Positions 58,314 through 64,000 of a stretch of 64,000 nt of DNA are shown piece after piece (the stretch's first letter is position 1; the number at the start of each line of letters is the position of its first letter). The stretch lies in NCBI RefSeq assembly GCF_003028855.1, contig NZ_CP028324.1, positions 5,828,001 to 5,892,000 of the forward strand. The letters are read 5' to 3'. Both the position numbers and the translations under genes were made by a program. The stretch is from Pseudoduganella armeniaca (GTDB lineage Bacteria > Pseudomonadota > Gammaproteobacteria > Burkholderiales > Burkholderiaceae_D). The notes under the pieces were generated by a model. That model was given only the letters and a program-made list of their open reading frames with translations, had not been told where the DNA came from and ran no database searches.

Positions 58314-59156
58314 ATGAGCGACATTACGATCAGCAGCGATGATTTCGAGCGCTTCCGCGAGTTCTTCTATCGCCGCAGTGGCATCCAGTTCGAACCCGCC
58401 AAGCGCTACTTCGTCGACAAGCGGCTGGCCGAGCGCATGCGTGTGTGCGGCTGCGCCACGTTCCGCGAGTATTTCGCCCTGCTGCGCTTCGAAAGCGCCG
58501 GCCGCGAATGGCAGGCGCTCGTCAACGAGATGACCGTCAACGAGACCTACTTCATGCGCGAGGACTACCAGTTCGAATGCCTGGTGGACGGCATGATGCC
58601 GGAAATCGTGGCGGCGCGCCGGCCCGGCGAGACGATCCGCATCTGGGTGATGCCTTCGTCGTCGGGAGAAGAAGCGTACACGGTGGCGATGTACCTGCTG
58701 GAGCGCTGGCCCGGCATCGCCACGTGGGACGTCGAAATCGTCTCGTCCGATATCGACACGCGCATCCTGGCACAGGCCGAAGCGGGCCTGTACTCGGCGC
58801 GCGCGGTGCAGCACGTGCCGAAGGCCTGGTTGCAGAAGTACTTCACGCGCGAAGGCGACTGCTGGCGCATCAGTGAGGAGCTGCGCAGCGCCGTCGCGTT
58901 CACCCGCGTCAACCTGAACGATCCGGCGGAAGTGGCTGCGTACCGCGATTACGACGTCATCTTTTGCCGCAACCTGCTGATCTATTTCGACGACGTCTCG
59001 CGCCGCGCGGCCGCGACGTCGATGTTCAACGTGCTGCGCCCGGGCGGCTTCATCTGCCTGGGTCATTCGGAATCGATGAGCCGCATGTCCTCGCTGTTCG
59101 GGATCCGCAAGTTCCCGCAGGCGATCGTCTACCAAAAGCCTTTGGAGGGCAAATGA
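58314..59156 (+). CDS. cheR: Chemotaxis protein methyltransferase CheR
   Basis: 280 residues, normal size. The N-terminal helical domain (FERFREFFYRRSGIQFEPAK, YFVDKRLAERM) is followed by the SAM-dependent domain with VNETYFMRE, a motif I equivalent VMPSSSGEEAYTVAM (CSTGEEPYS in classical CheR, here with SS for CS), EIVSSDIDTRILAQAEAGLY, and DVIFCRNLLIYFD. It methylates receptor glutamates. The stop overlaps the next start (ATGA). Confidence 0.95.
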   Translation: MSDITISSDDFERFREFFYRRSGIQFEPAKRYFVDKRLAERMRVCGCATFREYFALLRFESAGREWQALVNEMTVNETYFMREDYQFECLVDGMMPEIVAARRPGETIRIWVMPSSSGEEAYTVAMYLLERWPGIATWDVEIVSSDIDTRILAQAEAGLYSARAVQHVPKAWLQKYFTREGDCWRISEELRSAVAFTRVNLNDPAEVAAYRDYDVIFCRNLLIYFDDVSRRAAATSMFNVLRPGGFICLGHSESMSRMSSLFGIRKFPQAIVYQKPLEGK

Positions 59157-59533
59157 AACATATCCTCGTCGTGGACGATGCCGCCACCGTGCGCCTGTAC
59201 CACCGCGGCATCCTGGAAGGTGCCGGCTTCACGGTACAGGAAGCGGCCAATGGTGCCGAAGCGCTGGAGAAGGCCATCGCATCCGTGGCCCTGCGGCCGT
59301 TCGACCTGTACGTGGTCGACGTCAACATGCCCGTGATGGACGGCTACGCGTTCCTGCAGGCGCTGCGTGGCGCCGACGTGCCGCAGGCGCCCGCGCTGAT
59401 GGCCAGCACCGAGGCGGAGGATGGCGACCGGGCGCGCGCGTTTGCCGCCGGTGCCAACGCCTATGCCGTGAAACCCCTGCGACCGGAGCAGCTGATCCGC
59501 GAAGCACGCCTGCTGATGGGAGTGGCGGCATGA
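59153..59533 (+). CDS. CheY-like single-domain response regulator (first of three)
   Basis: 126 residues, receiver only: HILVVDDAATVRLYHRGIL, phospho-acceptor Asp in LYVVDVNMPVMDG, and K in NAYAVKPLRPE. It starts in the stop of cheR and ends in the start of cheA (both ATGA overlaps). Position before cheA and lack of an output domain point to diffusible output, or a phosphate sink, of this CheA. Confidence 0.93.
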   Translation: MKHILVVDDAATVRLYHRGILEGAGFTVQEAANGAEALEKAIASVALRPFDLYVVDVNMPVMDGYAFLQALRGADVPQAPALMASTEAEDGDRARAFAAGANAYAVKPLRPEQLIREARLLMGVAA

Positions 59534-61833
59534 CGACCGTGCTGGAACAATTCATGACCGAGGGCCGCGACTTCGTGCAGGCCATCGGCAGCAACCTGCT
59601 GGCGCTGGAAAAGAACCCCGGCGACCATGGCCTGATGGACGAGCTGTTCCGCGTCGTCCATACGCTCAAGGGGAACTGCGGCCTGTTCGATTTCCCGGAC
59701 ATGTTCCGGGTCATCCACGCGGCCGAAGACCTGATGAGCGAGGTGCGCGAACGGCGCCTGGCCTATGGCCGCGAGATCGCCGACGCGCTGCTGGACGCGC
59801 TCGACTTCATCACGCTGCAGCTGGACGAAATCGAGAGCGACGGGCAGCCCGGCACGGGCCATGGCCCCCGCTCCACCGCCCTGGCGGCCGCGCTGGCCCA
59901 GCTGGCCGGCACCGGCGCGGCGATCAGCGCCGCGGCACCGGCCGCCGCCATGACCGGCACGCCGGAACAGCAGCAGCGCCTGCGCGACGCCCTGGCCCAG
60001 GTACCGGCTGCGCAGCAGCGCGAATGGCAACGCGATGGCGCGGCGCTGACGTGGGTCGAATACCGGCCCGAGGCCGAATGCTTCTTCAAGGGCGAGGACC
60101 CGCTGTACCACGTCAGCCAGTTGGCCGGCGTGCTGTGGCAGCGTGTGTTGCCGGCCGCGCCGTGGGCGCCGCTGGCGGAACTCGATCCGTACCAGTGCAA
60201 CCTGGTGTTCCAGGCGGTGCTGGACGCGCCCCGTGCCGACATCGAACTGCACTTCCGCTATGTGCCGGAGCAGGTCTGGCTGGCCGAACTGCCACCCTCG
60301 CAGGAAGACCCGGCGGCGCAACGGGCCGATGCCGCCACGCGGCAGGCGGCGCGCCAGCTGGTCAGCCAGCAGCGCGCCGCACTGATGGATACGAGCTGGG
60401 TGGCTGGCCGGGTGCAGGCCGCCGTGACGGCAATGCGCAACTGCCTGGGGGCGATCGGCGATACCCAAGCCGTCGAGACACTGGACACGGCCGCCGGTGC
60501 GGCGTTCGCGGCCAGCACCGCGGCGCCGCTGCTGGCCTGGCTCGACGCATTCGACGCGGCGCCGGCGGCGTCCGTTTCCGGCGACGTCGAAAGCGTCACC
60601 GCCGCCGCCGGCGAGACCACCGATGCGCGTGGCCGCCGTGCCGAGGACCAGCCGGGCGCGCGCGTGCTGAAGGTCGAGCAGGCCAAGATCGACCGGCTGA
60701 TGAACCTGATCGGCGAGATGGTGGTGGCGCGCAACGGCCTGCCCTACCTGGCGGCGCGCGCCGAGGAGCAGTATGGCGTGCGCGAACTGGCGCGCGAGAT
60801 CAAGGCGCAGCACGGCGTCATCAACCGCATCGTCGAGGAGATGCAGGACGCGATCATGCAGGTGCGCATGACGCCGGTGTCGTTCGTGTTCCAGCGCTTC
60901 CCGCGCCTGGTGCGCGACATTGCGCGCCGCCTGGGCAAGGAGGTGGAACTGGTGCTGGAAGGCGAAGCCACGGAGGCGGACAAGAACGTCATCGAGGCCC
61001 TGGCCGACCCGCTCGTGCACATCGTGCGCAACAGCCTCGATCACGGCCTGGAAAGCCCGGCCGACCGGCTGGCCGCGGGCAAACCCGCCAGCGGCCGCCT
61101 GGTGATCGGCGCGCGCCAGGAGGCGGACCGGGTAATCATCGAGGTGAGCGACGACGGCCACGGCATCGACCCGGCGCGCATCCGCCGCAAGGCCTACGAA
61201 AAAGGCCTGCTGGACGAGGCGGCGCTGGAGCGCATCAGCGACCAGGAAGCGGTCAACCTGGTGTTCCTGCCGGGCTTCTCGACGGCGGCGCAGGTGTCCG
61301 ACCTGTCCGGCCGCGGCGTCGGCATGGACGCGGTGAAGAGCGCCGTCGAAAAGCTGAACGGCACGGTGACGCTCACGAGTACCGCCGGCCGCGGTACCAC
61401 CTTGCAGCTGGCGCTGCCGCTGTCGATGGCGGTCAGCAACGTGATGATCGTGCAGTCGGGCGGCGCGCGCTATGGCGTGCCGATGGACCTGGTGGCCGAG
61501 ACGGTGCGCCTGGCCCAGGGCGGGATCCGCACGATCAAGCAGAGCCAGGCCGCCGTGCTGCGCAACCGCGTAGTGCCGCTGCACGGGCTGAACGCCCTGC
61601 TGGCGCTGGCCACGCCGCAACGGCCCAACGCCGACGACGAGCTGGCGGTACTGGTGCTGCGCCTGCATGGCCAGTACGTGGGCATCGTCGTCGACGACTT
61701 CTGCGATGTCGCGGAAGTCATCCTGAAACCGATGAACGGCATCCTGGACGGCCTGACCGCCTATGCCGGCTCGGCACTGATGGGCGACGGTTCCGTGCTC
61801 ATGGTGCTCAACCCGAAGGAGCTGCTGCAATGA
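59530..61833 (+). CDS. cheA: Chemotaxis histidine kinase CheA
   Basis: 767 residues. P1/HPt: H44 in FRVVHTLKGNCGLFDF. A long, poorly conserved Ala-rich P2 region (about 125-370) includes a segment VEYRPEAECFFKGEDPLYHV resembling the CheA interdomain insert of the Tfp-type. P3 dimerisation begins near 375 (VLKVEQAKIDRLMNLIGEMV); P4 has an N box HIVRNSLDHGLE, VSDDGHGIDP, DLSGRGVGMDAVKSAV and GRGTTLQL; P5 (about 635-767, CheW-like) ends PKELLQ. There is no C-terminal receiver. It overlaps the neighbours at both ends by 4 bp. Confidence 0.95.
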   Translation: MTTVLEQFMTEGRDFVQAIGSNLLALEKNPGDHGLMDELFRVVHTLKGNCGLFDFPDMFRVIHAAEDLMSEVRERRLAYGREIADALLDALDFITLQLDEIESDGQPGTGHGPRSTALAAALAQLAGTGAAISAAAPAAAMTGTPEQQQRLRDALAQVPAAQQREWQRDGAALTWVEYRPEAECFFKGEDPLYHVSQLAGVLWQRVLPAAPWAPLAELDPYQCNLVFQAVLDAPRADIELHFRYVPEQVWLAELPPSQEDPAAQRADAATRQAARQLVSQQRAALMDTSWVAGRVQAAVTAMRNCLGAIGDTQAVETLDTAAGAAFAASTAAPLLAWLDAFDAAPAASVSGDVESVTAAAGETTDARGRRAEDQPGARVLKVEQAKIDRLMNLIGEMVVARNGLPYLAARAEEQYGVRELAREIKAQHGVINRIVEEMQDAIMQVRMTPVSFVFQRFPRLVRDIARRLGKEVELVLEGEATEADKNVIEALADPLVHIVRNSLDHGLESPADRLAAGKPASGRLVIGARQEADRVIIEVSDDGHGIDPARIRRKAYEKGLLDEAALERISDQEAVNLVFLPGFSTAAQVSDLSGRGVGMDAVKSAVEKLNGTVTLTSTAGRGTTLQLALPLSMAVSNVMIVQSGGARYGVPMDLVAETVRLAQGGIRTIKQSQAAVLRNRVVPLHGLNALLALATPQRPNADDELAVLVLRLHGQYVGIVVDDFCDVAEVILKPMNGILDGLTAYAGSALMGDGSVLMVLNPKELLQ

Positions 61834-62075
61834 CGATGGCAATACAGGACGGCACGCTGGCATGCGCCGGCGCGCTGACGGTGGAGGAAGCGGAAACGCT
61901 GCTGCAAATGATACAGACGGACGGCGTCGTCGCTGTCGACCTGGCCGGCTGCGAACAGGTGCATGCCGCCTGCCTGCAGGTGCTGATGGCGGCGCGCCTG
62001 CCCATCGCCGGCTGGCCCCTAAACAACGAACTGGCGCGCTGGTTGCGCGCCGCACTACACTTTCAAGGAGCATGA
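61830..62075 (+). CDS. STAS-like domain protein of the chemosensory operon
   Basis: 81 residues, starting in the cheA stop (ATGA). The sequence LTVEEAETLLQMIQTDGVVA, VDLAGCEQVHAACLQVLMAA, then WPLNNELARWLRAAL has the strand-helix pattern of a short STAS domain (compare VDLSGVxxxDSAGLxLLL). The Ser of classical anti-sigma antagonists is replaced by His/Ala (QVHAACLQ). STAS proteins linked to CheA operons occur in other Burkholderiales and may act as a regulatory partner. It is too short for firm assignment. Confidence 0.7.
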   Translation: MTMAIQDGTLACAGALTVEEAETLLQMIQTDGVVAVDLAGCEQVHAACLQVLMAARLPIAGWPLNNELARWLRAALHFQGA

Positions 62076-62077
62076 CA

Positions 62078-62452
62078 ATGGCAAAGACGATTCTCGTCGT
62101 GGACGATTCGGGCACGATGGTGCTGAGCCTGAAGAACAACCTGGAGATCGCCGGTTTCACGGTGGTCACCGCCAGCGATGGCGTCAAGGGTCTGGAAAAG
62201 CTGACGGCTGCGCCGAAGCCGGACCTGATCATCACCGACATCAACATGCCGAACATGAACGGCATCGAATTCATCGGCAAGGCACGCGCGATGCCGGGCT
62301 TCCGCTTCACGCCAATCCTGGTGCTGACGACGGAAAGCCAGCAGGCCCGCCGCGACGAGGCCAAGAAACTGGGTGCGACCGGCTGGATGGTCAAGCCGGT
62401 CGGCGGCGCCGACCTGCTGAAGATCGTCAAGCAGGTCTTGCCGGGAGCGTGA
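62078..62452 (+). CDS. CheY-like single-domain response regulator (second of three)
   Basis: 124 residues: TILVVDDSGTMVLSLKNNLE, acceptor Asp in LIITDINMPNMNG, T in LVLTTESQQ, and K in WMVKPVGG. This is the typical CheY of the flagellar/Tfp type, with TxE and KPxG. Start 62078 has AAGGAG seven bases upstream; the ATG at 62072 is too close to it. It is likely the main output regulator of the system. Confidence 0.93.
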   Translation: MAKTILVVDDSGTMVLSLKNNLEIAGFTVVTASDGVKGLEKLTAAPKPDLIITDINMPNMNGIEFIGKARAMPGFRFTPILVLTTESQQARRDEAKKLGATGWMVKPVGGADLLKIVKQVLPGA

Positions 62453-62454
62453 CG

Positions 62455-63495
62455 ATGGATCGGCTTCGCAGCCTGCCCCGGCGGCTGGCGCAGCGCCTGC
62501 CACGCTGGCGCAGCGCACCACGGCGCGCCGCGCAGGCACCGGCGGGTGGGCGCACGGGTGCCGAGCTGGCCCAGGCGCAGCTCGCGCTCGACAGTCATAT
62601 CGACCGCAAGCTCGAGGAGGTCGTCGCCGACACGGAGCTGTCGGCCCAGGCGATCGTCCATCACGTGCGCCAGCTGTACGATTCAGCCGCCGCGGTGATG
62701 CGCTACCTGGACCTGTCCGACCAGGGCTCCCAGCAGATCGGCCATGACATCCATGACAGCGTGCGGCAGCTGGTCGAGGTGCGCTCTTTCCTGGAGACGT
62801 TGCCTGCCAAGGTCGAACGGGACCAGCAGGCCATGCAGGAGCTCACGCGGGAGATCACCGCGCTGAACTCGCAGGTCGAAGCGGTCCAGTCGATCGCCAT
62901 GCAGTCGCACCTGCTGGCGATCAATGCGGCGATCGAAGCCAGCCGCGCCGGCGAGGCGGGGCGCGCGTTCAAGGTCGTGGCCGAGGAAGTGCGGGTACTG
63001 GCGTCGAACTCGCATTCGGCCGCCCAGAACATCCGCACCGGCCTGGCCCAGGCACGCGAGGTCGTCTCGACCAGGCTGCGCGCCAGCCAGGACGAATCGG
63101 CCCAGCAGCTGGCAACGGTTGCCAGTTCGCGCGGCGCCATCGGCAAGCTGGAGGACAGCTTCGAGGACATGACGCAGTACTACAAGACGCGCTTCACGGT
63201 GCTGGCGCGGCACAACGAGGAGCTCACGTCCGGCATCGCCGACGTGCTGGGCCAGACCCAGTTCCAGGACGTGGTGCGCCAGCTGATCGAGCGGGCCCGC
63301 GCCACCATCGACCGCCGCAACGTGACCGTGCAGCAGGCGCTGGCACTGTTGCCGGACAGTCCGGCCGCGGCGCAGCACGTGCAGGACATGCAGGCGCTGC
63401 TCGACAGCTTCCTGGCCGAGGAAGCATCCCACACGCACTCGGCCCGCCTGGACGAGGCGGCGCAGAGCGACGGCCCGAGCATCGAGCTGTTCTAG
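62455..63495 (+). CDS. Soluble receptor-like protein with a CheZ-like C-terminal motif
   Basis: 346 residues, no TM segment. An Arg/Pro-rich N terminus (1-35) is followed by a coiled coil and one receptor signalling tip, about 140-190 (MQSHLLAINAAIEASRAGEA, AFKVVAEEVRVLA). After a second helix comes GQTQFQDVVRQLIERARA, in which D272 and Q276 have the D-x3-Q spacing of the CheZ phosphatase active site (QDxxxQxIxR). It may therefore join the receptor array and dephosphorylate a CheY. Starts 2 bp behind the second CheY. Confidence 0.8.
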   Translation: MDRLRSLPRRLAQRLPRWRSAPRRAAQAPAGGRTGAELAQAQLALDSHIDRKLEEVVADTELSAQAIVHHVRQLYDSAAAVMRYLDLSDQGSQQIGHDIHDSVRQLVEVRSFLETLPAKVERDQQAMQELTREITALNSQVEAVQSIAMQSHLLAINAAIEASRAGEAGRAFKVVAEEVRVLASNSHSAAQNIRTGLAQAREVVSTRLRASQDESAQQLATVASSRGAIGKLEDSFEDMTQYYKTRFTVLARHNEELTSGIADVLGQTQFQDVVRQLIERARATIDRRNVTVQQALALLPDSPAAAQHVQDMQALLDSFLAEEASHTHSARLDEAAQSDGPSIELF

Positions 63496-63552
63496 GTGCT
63501 CATCGAACAACCACAACGCTCCCGGCGCAGGTGCCGGGCAAACGAGGACAAT

Positions 63553-63921
63553 ATGGCAGTAATACTTATCGCCGATGACGACGTCTGGTTCCGCCGTCTC
63601 CTGGCACAAATGCTGAAGAAGGAAGGCCACGAAGCCGTCGAGGCGGTCGATGGCGCGGATGCCCTGGCCAAGATGCGCACGCAGCGTCCCGACGCGGTCA
63701 TCATGGACATGCTGATGCCGAACATGGACGGCGCCGATGCCATCGTCCAGATGCGGCAGCAGGGCCTGGGTATTCCCATCGTCGCCATGTCGGGCGGGCG
63801 GCGCGCGGTCACGTCCGAATTCAACCTGGAGTCGGCGCGTCTGCTCGGCGCGCAGGCGGGCCTGCCCAAGCCTTTCACCGCAGCCCAATTGCGCGCGGCG
63901 CTCGGCGAAGTGCTGCGCTGA
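63553..63921 (+). CDS. CheY-like single-domain response regulator (third of three)
   Basis: 122 residues, start 63553 behind GAGGA. Receiver only: VILIADDDVWFRRLLAQML, acceptor Asp in VIMDMLMPNMDG, S in IVAMSGGRR, K in GLPKPFTAA. It has the DDD variant of the acidic pair and AMSGG instead of LTT, so it is of a different subgroup from the two others and more like the receivers that act in adaptation or as sinks. Last gene in the window on this strand; the next 79 bases to the window end hold no feature that I can see. Confidence 0.92.
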   Translation: MAVILIADDDVWFRRLLAQMLKKEGHEAVEAVDGADALAKMRTQRPDAVIMDMLMPNMDGADAIVQMRQQGLGIPIVAMSGGRRAVTSEFNLESARLLGAQAGLPKPFTAAQLRAALGEVLR

Positions 63922-64000
63922 CCGGGCCACCCCGGCAGCCAGCAAGACCCGGTTCGCTCCCCGCTCGCGCCGCCCGGCAAGCCACCAACCAGCCCAAGGA

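Noticed and set aside
59461..62664. 1067-residue open frame on the minus strand
   Set aside because: Mirror of cheA and its neighbours; no motif, while the plus strand has all CheA motifs.
1..64000. CRISPR array, tRNA or rRNA genes, IS transposases
   Set aside because: No regularly spaced direct repeats, no cloverleaf-like or rRNA sequence, and no transposase-like protein was found on either strand.

Overview
The window is GC-rich (by eye about two thirds G+C), gene-dense and without tRNA, rRNA, CRISPR or intact IS elements. Gene content points to a betaproteobacterium of the Oxalobacteraceae (Massilia/Duganella/Pseudoduganella type): a PhaM-like polyhydroxyalkanoate granule protein, a PEP-CTERM surface protein, TamA/TamB, DUF3108, DUF3016 and DUF4142 proteins, many two-component proteins, and a large extra chemosensory operon. 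The genus assignment is an inference from family content, not a measured similarity.

Layout. 1-6.5 kb: a frameshifted substrate-binding protein, a thioesterase, a DUF3016 protein divergent from a Tat-exported PhoX phosphatase (also frameshifted, behind a good Pho box), a Nei/Fpg-type glycosylase and an HD-GYP response regulator. 6.6-12.4 kb, mostly minus strand: a DnaJ-type zinc-finger membrane protein, a GAF-GAF histidine kinase, small proteins and QueC. 12.5-20.5 kb: tamA-tamB and small membrane or unknown genes. 20.5-24.4 kb: a GbsR/MarR regulator operon (regulator, DCC protein, TIGR01777 epimerase) divergent from a HipA-type kinase gene followed by a HipB-like antitoxin fused to DUF3606. 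24.5-29.6 kb: a three-gene MukBEF/MksBEF-like SMC complex. 29.8-35.2 kb: two DUF3108 proteins, PhaM, and a kinase/TPR-response-regulator pair. 35.3-43.3 kb: MnmC-like oxidoreductase, Tag, a small M15-like peptidase, a PP2C-like protein, a PEP-CTERM protein, OsmC, DUF4142, HxlR and an AraC-type response regulator. 43.4-51.1 kb: a BlaI-M56/TonB-SIMPL operon, PnuC, a GH43 lipoprotein, a TPR methyltransferase and a subtilase. 51.2-53 kb: a NarL-type two-component pair.

53.1-63.9 kb is a single co-directional chemosensory operon: a membrane-less receptor with two signalling tips, a triple CheW, CheB, a HEAT-repeat protein, CheR, CheY, CheA, a STAS protein, CheY, a second soluble receptor-like protein that carries a CheZ-like motif, and a third CheY. 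Many stops and starts overlap, so the genes are probably co-transcribed and translationally coupled. No flagellar or pilus gene is present, so the output (swimming, twitching, or an alternative function) cannot be read from the window.

A feature running across the whole window is a set of intergenic hairpins. One group has 25-bp arms beginning GGTGACAGGC, with three near-perfect copies at 18.8, 24.4 and 29.7 kb and remnants at 40.7 and 48.0 kb. Another is built from CCGGGACNGTCCCGG, and related GGGGTCAGACCC and GTGTCCCAC hairpins also occur. They look like a REP/REPIN-type repeat family. Two genes carry single-base deletions in short G or C runs, which may be assembly errors rather than true mutations.
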